Assembly (NCBI GenBank): GCA_965220055.1
Contig: CBDCPE010000004.1
Span: 124,001-188,000, forward strand
DNA from: Bin87 sp965220055
GTDB lineage: Bacteria > Chloroflexota > Dehalococcoidia > Lucifugimonadales > UBA3495
Length of the DNA: 64,000 bases
Reading direction: 5' to 3'
The notes below the pieces were generated by a model. The model made no database searches, was not told where the DNA came from, and saw only the letters and a program-made list of their open reading frames with translations. The position numbers and the translations under genes are program-made. Shown here in pieces: positions 42,693 to 51,771 of the stretch (within the stretch, counting starts at the first letter, position 1; each line of letters starts with the position of its first letter).

Positions 42693-44018
42693 TTATGTAA
42701 CCCGGCCGGCTACCGGGCCGGGACCGGTGACCGGCGCTGGACCCGCGGGCGCGCCGCTGCTCTCGGGCACCCTTGCTCCTCCGATGGCCAGCGGGCGCGA
42801 CAGGGCCTGGTTGATATCGCCGCCGCGCCGTACGATATAGATTGGTATGTCGTGCTGGGCCAGGTAGTCGGCAACGGTCTGGCCGGTCATCCCCGTGCTC
42901 GATTCCCCCGTCGGATCGGTGAACGAGGTGCGGTCCACATAACACACCGTAACGTTGATTCCCTGTCGGCGCAGGCTGACCAGCGCCGAGGTCCACTCCG
43001 GCCGGCGAGAGGCGGTGATGACCATCAACGTGTTGAAGCCCGAGAGATGGGGGCGCAGGTCGTATATGAACCGCTCCAGCGACAATACGCCGTCCGCGCG
43101 AATGCCGGCCAGGGTTTCCATCAATATGCCCAACTGGGCGGGCCTGCGGTCGGGGTTGAGCATCCATAGATCGGCGGAGTTGGCGGCGAGCCCGACGGGG
43201 ACAGCTGTTTCGTCCCAGTGCTGCACCAACGAGGCCGCAACGGTCACGGCCAGCTCTTCGGTGTTGTCCGGCGGCTCGCCGATGTGGGAACGCCGCTCCA
43301 TGTCCAGCAGCACCCACGCCTGCGCCGATATGCCAATGTCGAACTCCTTTACCATCAGCCGGTTCATGCGGGCGGTGTACGGCCAGTGGATGCGGCGCAG
43401 GCTGTCCCCGTGGGCGTAGTCGCGGACCGTGGACGATTCGGGGGTTATTGCCGGAGTGCGACGGGAGAAGACCGAATCGCTGGGCAGGTTGGCGAACCGG
43501 CGGTCCAGGTCGGGCAGCGGTACGGTCCTGGGCAGCACCGTGTAGGATTGGTCGTTGAGGAACGTCCGGCTCAGGCGGAACAGCCCGAAGGGGTCGCGGG
43601 CGGTGACTCGAACCTGCCCCGTGCGAAAGATGCCCCGTCGCGACAGGTAGGTGGCAATGCGGAAGCCGCGCACTTGTCGCTTGACCAGGGCCACCGTACG
43701 CCCGCCGGGCTCCGACAGGTCGGTGTCCTCCACGACCTCCAGCCATGACTTCGGCAATCGTGTGCGGTTGATCATCTGGATCTGCCCTTCCAGGTAATCA
43801 CCTACGCGCCCCCGTGTCCCCAGCCGCGTCAGGCGCACCTCGATGCCGCGCAGGTTGAGCCAGGCCCAACCATATCCGATTACAACCAGCAGCACCAGCG
43901 TGAACAGCAACCGGTAGAAGAAAGCAAACCCGGTACCCAGAGAGTAGAACAGCACCGCTAGAATCAGCAGGCTGAATAGTATCTTGCGCCGGTGCTGGCT
44001 GATAAAAGACTTAATCAT
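42693..44018 (-). CDS. DUF58 domain protein
   Basis: A 441-residue protein. Two N-terminal membrane helices (LFSLLILAVLFYSLGTGFAF and the following segment) are followed by the DUF58 signature YAHGDSLRRIHWPYTARMNR and a vWA-like fold (VLLDMERRS region). Partner of MoxR ATPase and TgpA-like transglutaminase in many bacteria. ATG 44018 is 13 bp after the HicA stop; a longer frame starting 44075 would overlap hicA and is less likely. About 45 bp separate it from the transglutaminase. Confidence 0.85.
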   Translation of the reverse strand: MIKSFISQHRRKILFSLLILAVLFYSLGTGFAFFYRLLFTLVLLVVIGYGWAWLNLRGIEVRLTRLGTRGRVGDYLEGQIQMINRTRLPKSWLEVVEDTDLSEPGGRTVALVKRQVRGFRIATYLSRRGIFRTGQVRVTARDPFGLFRLSRTFLNDQSYTVLPRTVPLPDLDRRFANLPSDSVFSRRTPAITPESSTVRDYAHGDSLRRIHWPYTARMNRLMVKEFDIGISAQAWVLLDMERRSHIGEPPDNTEELAVTVAASLVQHWDETAVPVGLAANSADLWMLNPDRRPAQLGILMETLAGIRADGVLSLERFIYDLRPHLSGFNTLMVITASRRPEWTSALVSLRRQGINVTVCYVDRTSFTDPTGESSTGMTGQTVADYLAQHDIPIYIVRRGGDINQALSRPLAIGGARVPESSGAPAGPAPVTGPGPVAGRVT

Positions 44019-44031
44019 GGCAAGTGGCCGA

Positions 44032-44304
44032 TTAGTTGGTCCAGACTTCAGGATTGGTGAACCGCTCCGGAACATTCCCGTTCATAGCTTCACGGAATTC
44101 ATCAACTGTCATACGTAGCTGGTCGGCTATGATCCTTCCCATAAACGTTGCATCTAGTTCTTTATTGCCGAACGAGACGAACGTGTGCAAGCCCAAACCG
44201 AAATGACGATAACACCAATGGTCGTTTCGTGCTGTTTCGACAAACCCCATGCGCAAAAGCAATTTCCGGAGTTCCCGTAGCCGGATATTGCCGTAGCGGG
44301 GCAT
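44032..44304 (-). CDS. HicA-like toxin
   Basis: A 90-residue YcfA/HicA-type small protein: LRELRKLLLRMGFVETARND, then HWCYRHFGLGLHTFVSFGNK and IIADQLRMTVDEFREAM. The His of DHWCYRH takes the place of the catalytic His of HicA mRNA interferases. It overlaps the stop of the HicB-like gene by one base. The pair sits between moxR and DUF58. Confidence 0.65.
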   Translation of the reverse strand: MPRYGNIRLRELRKLLLRMGFVETARNDHWCYRHFGLGLHTFVSFGNKELDATFMGRIIADQLRMTVDEFREAMNGNVPERFTNPEVWTN

Positions 44305-44609
44305 CAGACATCTGCTGGCTCCGGAATAGCCAAGGTTACGTGGTGCACTTGGTACGAAATACCCTCGTCGGCCAGTTCCCGTATCAGGTCGGCCATTTCA
44401 GCCTCGGCAACCTGTGCATCGGCCAGCGCGGGTCCGTCCAGCCAAGGGTCATTGATGGCGTCCACCATCATGGTAGTGATGCCCTCCAGCGCTTCTGCCT
44501 CGGTGTCCCCTTGCGCCCCAACACCTAGTACGTACGAACACCAGGCGGCGTAGCATGTTGACCCGTCAGACCGGGCACCTTCCCAAGTAACAACGTCGAA
44601 GGTGTGCAT
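44304..44609 (-). CDS. HicB-like antitoxin
   Basis: A 101-residue protein with the HicB RNase-H-like fold signature CYAAWCSYVLGVGAQGDTEA followed by EALEGITTMMVDAIN. The C-terminal half contains no helix-turn-helix that I can identify, so it may not bind DNA itself. Antitoxin first, toxin second, which is the less common order for HicAB. It lies 24 bp after moxR. Confidence 0.65.
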   Translation of the reverse strand: MHTFDVVTWEGARSDGSTCYAAWCSYVLGVGAQGDTEAEALEGITTMMVDAINDPWLDGPALADAQVAEAEMADLIRELADEGISYQVHHVTLAIPEPADV

Positions 44610-44633
44610 GTTCGATCCCCTTGGGTGGTGCGC

Positions 44634-45665
44634 TTACCGCGCGCCCGGCACCGGAACGCTGTTCAGCAGCTCGCTCACCAGCTGCTCCGGTCTCACCCCC
44701 CGCATCCTCGCCGCTGGCGTGAGCACGATGCGGTGGGCCAGCACGGCTACCGCCAACTCCTTGATGTCGTCGGGCAGGACGTAGTCCCGGCCGCGAACCA
44801 GCGCCAGCGCTCGCCCGGTACGGAACAGGCCCAGCGACGCCCGTGGCGAGCCTCCCAGCGCCGCGTCGGCGTGTTCCCGCGTGGCTTCCGCCAGCACCAC
44901 CAAGTACTCGCGGACCAGGCTGTCAACATATACTTCCTGCGCCGCCTGCTGCAGGGAAAGAACCTGCTCCGGCGTCGCCACAGGCCCGAGGTCCAGGATC
45001 GGATGCGAGCGCTCCTGCTGGGCAATGATCGTGATCTCTTCCTCAAAACGCGGATAGCCGACGCTGATTCGCATCAGGAAACGGTCCAGCTGCGCCTCGG
45101 GCAGCGGGAATGTTCCTTCGTATTCGATGGAGTTCTGGGTGGCTATGACCAGAAACGGCAGCGGCAGCGGGTGCGTCACCCCGTCCACCGTGACCTGCCG
45201 CTCTTCCATCGCCTCCAGCAGCGCGGACTGGGTCTTGGGAGTCGCCCGGTTGATCTCGTCGGCCAGCACCAACTGGGCCGCGATGGGGCCGGAGCGGAAG
45301 GAGAATTCCCCGGTGGACTGGTTGTAGACCGATACGCCGGTCACGTCGCTGGGCAGCAGGTCGGGGGTGAACTGGATGCGCGAAAAGGTTCCGCCAATGG
45401 ACAATGCGATGGAACGAGCCAGCATCGTCTTGCCGACGCCCGGCACGTCCTCGACGAGGATGTGGCCTTCAGCAATCAGGGCGGCCAGCGCCATCTCGAT
45501 CACGTCGCTCTTCCCAACAATCACCGTGGCGACATTGTCGGCGATGCGTCGGGCTACGGTGGCCGCGTCCAGAATAGCCGGTGAAACGCCTCCCGGAGAA
45601 GAAACTGCTGTGTTTTGCACGGTACTGTCCTGACCGATTTGGATGACTTCGCGCCAGTTTAGCAC
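44634..45665 (-). CDS. MoxR-family AAA+ ATPase
   Basis: A 343-residue AAA+ ATPase: Walker A GVGKTMLARSIALSIG, Walker B LVLADEINRATPKTQSALLE, sensor 1 VIATQNSIEYEGTFPLPEAQ, and sensor 2 in a C-terminal lid. MoxR proteins act as chaperones for partner proteins, often von Willebrand-type. The start may be GTG 45665 or a later GTG near codon 17. First gene of the envelope operon. Confidence 0.92.
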   Translation of the reverse strand: MLNWREVIQIGQDSTVQNTAVSSPGGVSPAILDAATVARRIADNVATVIVGKSDVIEMALAALIAEGHILVEDVPGVGKTMLARSIALSIGGTFSRIQFTPDLLPSDVTGVSVYNQSTGEFSFRSGPIAAQLVLADEINRATPKTQSALLEAMEERQVTVDGVTHPLPLPFLVIATQNSIEYEGTFPLPEAQLDRFLMRISVGYPRFEEEITIIAQQERSHPILDLGPVATPEQVLSLQQAAQEVYVDSLVREYLVVLAEATREHADAALGGSPRASLGLFRTGRALALVRGRDYVLPDDIKELAVAVLAHRIVLTPAARMRGVRPEQLVSELLNSVPVPGAR

Positions 45666-45854
45666 AGCCGGCCGCGCCCGATTGCGTTGCGCAGTTCAGT
45701 GAGGTTTTGCACCGTTTGTGTTGCACTGGGATGCGTAGCCTTGATCGTGAGGTTACCACTCGGGCGGATTCGCTTAGTCATCGACGACCGGTACGTATAG
45801 ACAGTCTGCTGACGTAGAAGGGACTAAACTCTGTGATCGCGCGAGCGAAGGTGG
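45666..45854. promoter_or_regulatory. Upstream region of the moxR operon
   Basis: About 190 bp between the end of the HEPN gene and moxR. It should hold the moxR promoter; TATAGACA near 45797 and ACTAAACT near 45824 are AT-rich patches. No clear box was seen. Confidence 0.3.
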
Positions 45855-46745
45855 CTATGGTACCTTCCATATCGACAAGTACTGGTTTAGACGTTTATTG
45901 AGACGCTCAAGTGCATCGGGAAAACTGTCCAGTATGCGCCGAGTAGGTCGGCGATTATGAGCCACGCAATTACGCATGTCTTCGATAGGCTCTAAGAATT
46001 GCTTGATATCAGCAAGACAATTAACATCTTGGTCATTATTTATTGGAGTACGAAGGATCTCGGCTCGGAAATTATCGTATTGTTCAGAGTTCGTGATAAG
46101 CTCAATCACGTCGCCTAATCGAATAGGCGTCCGATTGTTTAGTCGTATGTACTGGCTAAAATTAATGTGGAAAAACTGATTCTCCAACGCCCTCATCATT
46201 TGTTGTGCGCTCAAATTCTGAGGAGCAGTATTGACTTGCTCTTCTCTCAATAGGTCGTATGGTAATTCACTCTGGTATGCGTGTAAGTAAATAAACGATA
46301 ATACACGGCGCAATTTCATCTCGACGGCAAAGATCTCTGCGGCACGATCAGCTAGGCTAGCTCTGAGCAGCGGGTCTTCGAATTTTACTGCATGAAAAAC
46401 TGGCGGTGTATCTGGCAATTCTTTTGCAAAATCGGCGACTACCGATGATGTGAATGTATTGTGACGCTCTTCAGCCTCCTGACGTTCGCGCTCATCTTCT
46501 TCGGATGGGATATATTCTGGAAGTGTAAGCTCGAAGCCTATTAACACGAGGATGCGTGCTGCTCCAGGATGATGTGCAACCTCGTCGCCATTGCGTTGAT
46601 AGCGAAATTGGATAAGGCTGGCTGGGTCAACCTCATCAAAACCATACTGGTTATCCTCGAGCACCCTGACCAGCAAGTTTGCTATCGATTGCTTTATATC
46701 GGTCTCTCCACTGGCGTCACAAGCGATGATGAACTCGAAAGTCAT
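45855..46745 (-). CDS. HEPN-motif protein linked to a restriction-modification locus
   Basis: A 296-residue protein of unknown family. The N-terminal half has a MTFEFIIACDASGETDIKQS start, a charged linker EDERERQEAEERHN, and the C-terminal half ends in LEPIEDMRNCVAHNRRPTRR. R-N-C-V-A-H fits the R-x4-6-H motif of HEPN RNases, which cleave RNA in many toxin and abortive-infection systems. Its ATG overlaps the hsdS stop by 4 bp, so the genes are co-translated. This gene is visibly more AT-rich than its neighbours, suggesting recent acquisition. Whether it is an effector, regulator or antirestriction factor is not known. Confidence 0.6.
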   Translation of the reverse strand: MTFEFIIACDASGETDIKQSIANLLVRVLEDNQYGFDEVDPASLIQFRYQRNGDEVAHHPGAARILVLIGFELTLPEYIPSEEDERERQEAEERHNTFTSSVVADFAKELPDTPPVFHAVKFEDPLLRASLADRAAEIFAVEMKLRRVLSFIYLHAYQSELPYDLLREEQVNTAPQNLSAQQMMRALENQFFHINFSQYIRLNNRTPIRLGDVIELITNSEQYDNFRAEILRTPINNDQDVNCLADIKQFLEPIEDMRNCVAHNRRPTRRILDSFPDALERLNKRLNQYLSIWKVP

Positions 46746-48220
46746 GGCAAGTCAGCCCCCAAAACCTGTACTTCAAACCACTCTTTCGCCCCCTCCCACT
46801 CTGCTTGCGCGTCAGCACGCAATCGGCGCGCTTCTGAGCGCACAGCCGCAAGGTTGTCGGAAACTTCGTTCTGTAGTTCTTCTGGCAGTTCAGGGAAAGG
46901 CAAACTCTCCAGAAAAGACGCTGGCACCCGCTGCTGCCCTGCTGAACCTGCGAACGCGTAGGTTGCCACACGGCGCAATGATGCGGAACTCAAGAACTCC
47001 CTGACAAATCGCCCAGAAACCCCAGGGGAGCGAATCCGCAGAACGTGGAACTCTGTTGACCCAAATCCTACTCCATTGGGCAGTCCGCTCACTAAACACG
47101 ATTTCCCATTTTGCATACACGGCGTAATTTTTGCCCAGAGAATGTCACCATTGATGAACGCAGTGTGACCTTTGCTCACTTCACGAAGCGGACGCGGAAT
47201 AACCTTATATTCCCCTGTGGCGCCGTCGGCAACCGCTTGCATCGGTATGAATCCAACGATCGTGTCGTCACCGACGATTGAAGCGGGCAGTCGCGGGTTC
47301 ACCTCTACATAATCCGACAACGGTTTGGTAACCGCAGGGTGTCTGCGTAGCCGGTCCAAAAATCGCTGAAGTTCCGGCACATAAGCAGGCGGGCTTATCG
47401 AAAGCGCGTCCACAGCGCGCCGCCTAACTGCGAACACCCGCCGGGTTTCCGGAACCAGTGGCGCAACTTCAAGCGCATCCAGCAGAAAATCGTCAATCCC
47501 CTTTAACAGGGTATCGGCTTCCACCAGCTTCGCCTGCCATTCCGCCCGGGCCGTCATCATCCGCTCAACCAGGTTTTCGCGCTGTACGGCGACCGGCAAA
47601 GGGATCTGGACATTGGCCAAGGTGGCTGTATTAATACCCGCTTGATTATTGAAATTTGTGCAAAGACGGGCGAAATAGCCCTTACGTTGCAAGAGGTTCA
47701 AAACCATCTCTACGAATTCCGGTTGGATGTCATCACGCAACCGCAAGCGGGTTACATGGTTGGAGCATACGGCGAAATCTGGTTCTCGGAAAACTGCGGA
47801 TTTTCCTACCAACGCTGTGCTGTTGGTGTTGTTGAAAAGCACTTCGCCGCTCTCCAAATAATCGCGATCAGATATCGACTGATCTCCAATCCTAACCGCA
47901 CCCGACAGGTCGGTCACACCATCAGTCAGAATCTGCGTGGGCCGGATTTGCGGCACTGAGGCCTCACCACTTTGGGCACGGCTTTCCTTACCCGCAGCAA
48001 ACCCGGTGGCAAGCGGGTTTGCAATGATTTCTGAAATCAGAGCCGTATTCGGTAGTGACGATATCAGTTGGATTAGGCATGCGTATTCTGGATGATGCAA
48101 GTCAACATCACACCTTGAATTGGCAACTTCGCCCCGCCTCACTGCGAAGCACTGTGTTTTGCCCGGCTCTGACGGGCCTATGCGAAAAAAGGTGTCGGGT
48201 CTTTCTTGAATTCTTCCCAT
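46742..48220 (-). CDS. hsdS: Type I-like specificity subunit (HsdS)
   Basis: A 492-residue protein with two target-recognition-domain-like halves. The first contains YLESGEVLFNNTNSTALVGK and ENLVERMMTARAEWQAKLVE as the conserved spacer helix. The second contains GDDTIVGFIPMQAVADGATG, GDILWAKITPCMQNGKSCLV and SGRFVREFLSSASLRRVATY. Each half would recognise one half of a bipartite DNA site. The start ATG 48220 gives a 43-bp overlap with the methyltransferase; a later start is possible. Confidence 0.85.
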   Translation of the reverse strand: MGRIQERPDTFFRIGPSEPGKTQCFAVRRGEVANSRCDVDLHHPEYACLIQLISSLPNTALISEIIANPLATGFAAGKESRAQSGEASVPQIRPTQILTDGVTDLSGAVRIGDQSISDRDYLESGEVLFNNTNSTALVGKSAVFREPDFAVCSNHVTRLRLRDDIQPEFVEMVLNLLQRKGYFARLCTNFNNQAGINTATLANVQIPLPVAVQRENLVERMMTARAEWQAKLVEADTLLKGIDDFLLDALEVAPLVPETRRVFAVRRRAVDALSISPPAYVPELQRFLDRLRRHPAVTKPLSDYVEVNPRLPASIVGDDTIVGFIPMQAVADGATGEYKVIPRPLREVSKGHTAFINGDILWAKITPCMQNGKSCLVSGLPNGVGFGSTEFHVLRIRSPGVSGRFVREFLSSASLRRVATYAFAGSAGQQRVPASFLESLPFPELPEELQNEVSDNLAAVRSEARRLRADAQAEWEGAKEWFEVQVLGADLP

Positions 48221-50199
48221 TGCCCCACCAAGCCGGTGCCGGGAATGATTTCACGCCGCTGTTCACTCCACCCGTTTTCTCTGGCAACCCATTCGTAGGT
48301 GACTCGGTAGTCGAACAGGTCGCAGCGGTGCCGCTCCACTCTGCTGACATTGGGGGTCTCTTTCTCCAACTCCACCGCGAAGGTCTTGCGTCCGGCGGCG
48401 TCATAGCCGATGTTTTCCGTCAGCGCCATGAAGATGGGAGTATCGTCGGTCACGGTTTCGCCGTCGGCCAGGCGGCGCAGGAAGACGATGCTGGCCTTGA
48501 CGCCGGCGTCGTAGTGGCTGAACGCGAGTTGCGGCAGGCTGACCACGGCCAGCAGCTGGAAATGGTTGAGCAACCAATGGCGCACACCCTGTAGCGACGA
48601 ATTGGTGAGGATGCCGTCGGGCAACACCACAGCGGCCCGGCCCGCGCCGGGTTTCAGGAAATGATGAATACGTTCCAGGAACGCGATTTCCGTCTTAATG
48701 CTCGCTCGCGGCTTTACCTCCCTTGGTCTCCGGCCGGCGTCGGTTTCATCGCCCGCGCCGCTCATATCGGTATGCAGAGGATAATTCTTGCCCAGATACT
48801 GCATCAGTTGGAACTGCTCCAGATACCCGTTCCCTTTCTCCGTTCGCCTGATGGTGGCGCCGAACGGTGGATTGGTCAGCACTAGGTCGAACCGTCCTTC
48901 GGTTAGTCCTCCGCTCTTATTCCGTATGTTTTCCACGAAGTCCAGGGCGTCGTGGCCCACAATGTTGGTATGGCCGTCGTCGTGAATAATCATGTTCATC
49001 TTGGCGACACGGGCCAGTTCGTGGTTGACCTCCAGGCCGAACAGGTTCTTCTCGGCGAAGTCGTGCCAGTACTGGAAATGTTGGATGCTGTCAGGGCCGA
49101 AGCGCAGGTCCGCCTCGCGCCGCACATGGTCCAAGGCATATAGCAGGAAGCCGCCGGAACCGCACGCCGGGTCGAGCACAAGGTCAGTGCGCTTGGGGTC
49201 CATCATTGCCACGCAGAAAGCAATGAGTTCGCGGGGAGTGAAGTACTGGCCGAAATCGCCCTTGAAGAAGCTGCCCATGAACTCTTCAAAGGCGACGCCT
49301 TTGGTGTCCAGTTCAGTGCGGTCCAGGGAGATACCCTCTAGGTGTTCTACGCACTGGGCCATGATGGGCGGCTCCACGTTTATACGGTCGGCGAACACGT
49401 CCGGCTCGCGCTGCTGCTCAGCAGCATAGAGAAGGTTGATTCGACCGGCCAGTTGGTCGGCAGTTTCACCGTCGCGACGTTGGAAGGCGTATGGGTCGCC
49501 ATCGGACCTGTCAAGGTTTTTTTCGTCTCGATGCTTGATGAAAACTAGCTTGGAAAACTCCCCAAAGGCAGCGATCGGGCTGCGGCGTCCGCCCTCCCAA
49601 AGCGTTTGGTGGCACTTCCGAATCGCGGCGCGGAGTTCCTCGCGAGGAACCGCGGCAAGGTCCTGCCCTGCCGCGTTCTTGTAGAAGCGCCATTCGGGCG
49701 GGTTGCCGTAGCGCACCGGAATATCGGTAAGGTGATTGCGCCCACGCTCGCCAGGAGGGTATTTGTCAAAACGGAGCAGGCGTCGGGTTAGGCCAGCGAC
49801 GGCGCCGCAGTAATGGGCGCCCAAGCTGGCGCGGTTGCCGCAAGCCTGTTCGATAGCCTGAGCAAACCCGGCGTCGGAGATGTCAGGCCGCTTACACTCG
49901 ATGACGAGGTAAGGCATCTTCTTCTCATCATCGTGGAATATGACCAAATCAGCGAAATCGTTGGGTGTTCGTCGCGGTACGTTGATTTCAAAACCAATCA
50001 ACTCCGCCGAATATTCGTACTTGTAGATGAGCTCTGCCCACAACTCAGCACGTACTTTCTCCTCAGGGTCGGCCCACCGTTCAGAGTGGCCCGCGGCGAC
50101 GTAGCGGATGCGCTCATTGCGGCCCTCGCCGGTGATTTCGGCGTGACCGTCAGCCAAGGCGCGTGCAAGGTAGGTCTGGCGATAAGTATCTTCGGTCAT
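48178..50199 (-). CDS. HsdR_N nuclease - N6-adenine methyltransferase fusion
   Basis: A 673-residue protein combining two activities. Residues 30-190 have the HSDR_N PD-(D/E)XK fold: NDFADLVIFHDDEK (Asp84) and YLVIECKRPD (Glu101, Lys103). Residues about 300-560 carry HsdM motifs: VLDPACGSGGFLLYAL (SAM) and FDLVLTNPPFGATI (catalytic NPPF). No SF2 helicase or translocase is fused or adjacent. Such a protein can cut and methylate without DNA translocation if HsdS supplies specificity, so the system behaves as a type IIG-like enzyme with a separate specificity subunit. I prefer ATG 50199. Confidence 0.85.
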   Translation of the reverse strand: MTEDTYRQTYLARALADGHAEITGEGRNERIRYVAAGHSERWADPEEKVRAELWAELIYKYEYSAELIGFEINVPRRTPNDFADLVIFHDDEKKMPYLVIECKRPDISDAGFAQAIEQACGNRASLGAHYCGAVAGLTRRLLRFDKYPPGERGRNHLTDIPVRYGNPPEWRFYKNAAGQDLAAVPREELRAAIRKCHQTLWEGGRRSPIAAFGEFSKLVFIKHRDEKNLDRSDGDPYAFQRRDGETADQLAGRINLLYAAEQQREPDVFADRINVEPPIMAQCVEHLEGISLDRTELDTKGVAFEEFMGSFFKGDFGQYFTPRELIAFCVAMMDPKRTDLVLDPACGSGGFLLYALDHVRREADLRFGPDSIQHFQYWHDFAEKNLFGLEVNHELARVAKMNMIIHDDGHTNIVGHDALDFVENIRNKSGGLTEGRFDLVLTNPPFGATIRRTEKGNGYLEQFQLMQYLGKNYPLHTDMSGAGDETDAGRRPREVKPRASIKTEIAFLERIHHFLKPGAGRAAVVLPDGILTNSSLQGVRHWLLNHFQLLAVVSLPQLAFSHYDAGVKASIVFLRRLADGETVTDDTPIFMALTENIGYDAAGRKTFAVELEKETPNVSRVERHRCDLFDYRVTYEWVARENGWSEQRREIIPGTGLVGQWEEFKKDPTPFFA

Positions 50200-50431
50200 G
50201 GAAGTGATCCTGCCTAGAGGATTTGGCGTCAATATAGCACTCCATCATACAGAGCGAAGGGCGCTGTGGTCACTAAAACCCATTTCACACTGGCAGAGTA
50301 CGGCTCTGCATCAGGCGCCAGCGCTGAATGCGTTGCGAGAAACCCGTGTCCCGGAATGACACCTCACGCCCAACCCGCTATAATTGCACGGCGTAAACGA
50401 ACGGCACACTCTTTCACGAGGCAGCGTTGCT

Positions 50432-51634
50432 ATGGAATTCGCATTCACCCCCGAACAGGAAGCCCTTCGCACCGAAGTCCAGCAATTCATTGCGGAAAAT
50501 GTAACCCCCGAGATCGTCGCCGAGCTCGAGGACACTGGCATCCGGCGGCGTGGACCCAAGACCCGCGAAATGTACAAGCAGATCGCCGAACGGGGCTGGA
50601 TCGGCATGTCGTGGCCTAGGGAGTACGGCGGTCAGGACGGCAGCCGGATCGATCAATACGTCGTTGAGGAGGAATTCGCCCGCGCTGGCATCACCGTCGG
50701 CGGCGCCGGCTCCGGCGCTCCTGCCATCCTTGCCGCCGGCACCGAAGAGCAGAAACAGGAGTTCCTGCCCGGCATCATTCGCGGCGAGATTTCCTTTGCC
50801 CTCGGCTTCACCGAGCCCCAGGCGGGAGCCGACCTGGCCGGCCTGCAGTGCCGCGCCGTCCGCGACGGCGACGAGTACGTCATCAACGGCCAGAAGATGT
50901 ACACCACCGCGGCGCACTACGCCACGCACATCTACCTGATGGCCCGCACCGATCCCGACGCGCCGCGTCACCGGGGTATCAGCATCTTCCTCATCCCCAT
51001 GGACACTCCCGGCATCACCGTGCGCCCCCTGTGGACCATTCAGAACAACCCACCGGCGCCCTTGGGCACCACCTACGGCGACAACCGGACTAACGAGACC
51101 TTCTTCGAGAACGTCCGCGTCCCCGCGTCCTGCCTGCTCGGCGAGGAGAACCAGGGTTGGTACGTCGGCGCCATGGGCCTCAACCTCGACCGCGTGGGTG
51201 CGTCCCGCTACCTGATCTCCATCCAGCGCGATGAGGACATCGTGAACTGGGTCAAGGAGAACGACATCGAGGGTTACGCCATGCGCGAGGACCCCACCGT
51301 GCGCGATCGCCTCGCCGATATGTGGATCGAAGGGCAGGTCTGCCGCCTCATGACCCTGCGCAGCATGTCCATCGTCGAGAGCGACGGCAACTTCACCTAC
51401 GAGGGATCTGCTGAGAAAGTCTTCGCCCCCGAGCACGGCGTCCGCACCACCGAGACCATCGCCCAGATGCTCGGCCCCTACGGGCAGTTGCTCAACGGTT
51501 CCGAGGACGCCATTGAGAGCGGCGTCTTCGCCCACAACCTCATGGGCGCCTTCCAGAGCGGCATCAACCACGGCAGCGTCCAGGTCATGCGTGACCAGGT
51601 GGCCCGCCGCGGCCTCGGAATGCCCCGCGTCTAA
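50432..51634 (+). CDS. Acyl-CoA dehydrogenase
   Basis: A 400-residue flavoprotein of the ACAD fold, removing two hydrogens from an acyl-CoA. FTPEQEALRTEVQQFIAENV, SWPREYGGQDGSRIDQYVVE, FALGFTEPQAGADLAGLQCR and NGQKMYTTAAHYATHIYLMA mark the FAD and substrate domains. In the usual catalytic-Glu segment it has SGINHGSVQVMRDQVARRGL, without a Glu in the standard place. ATG 50432 is chosen over 50384 because the domain begins there. It is followed by a second ACAD gene after 137 bp. Confidence 0.88.
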   Translation: MEFAFTPEQEALRTEVQQFIAENVTPEIVAELEDTGIRRRGPKTREMYKQIAERGWIGMSWPREYGGQDGSRIDQYVVEEEFARAGITVGGAGSGAPAILAAGTEEQKQEFLPGIIRGEISFALGFTEPQAGADLAGLQCRAVRDGDEYVINGQKMYTTAAHYATHIYLMARTDPDAPRHRGISIFLIPMDTPGITVRPLWTIQNNPPAPLGTTYGDNRTNETFFENVRVPASCLLGEENQGWYVGAMGLNLDRVGASRYLISIQRDEDIVNWVKENDIEGYAMREDPTVRDRLADMWIEGQVCRLMTLRSMSIVESDGNFTYEGSAEKVFAPEHGVRTTETIAQMLGPYGQLLNGSEDAIESGVFAHNLMGAFQSGINHGSVQVMRDQVARRGLGMPRV

Positions 51635-51771
51635 TCGTATGCGACACTGGCGGTGGCCCGGCAAACGGAGGCGGCCGTCACAGTCAGAAAGTATCTCGCG
51701 GCGGGCGGCATCTTCAAGTTTCCGCCCGCCGACCACGAAAATTGACTGAAATACCCCCAACCCGAGGCACG

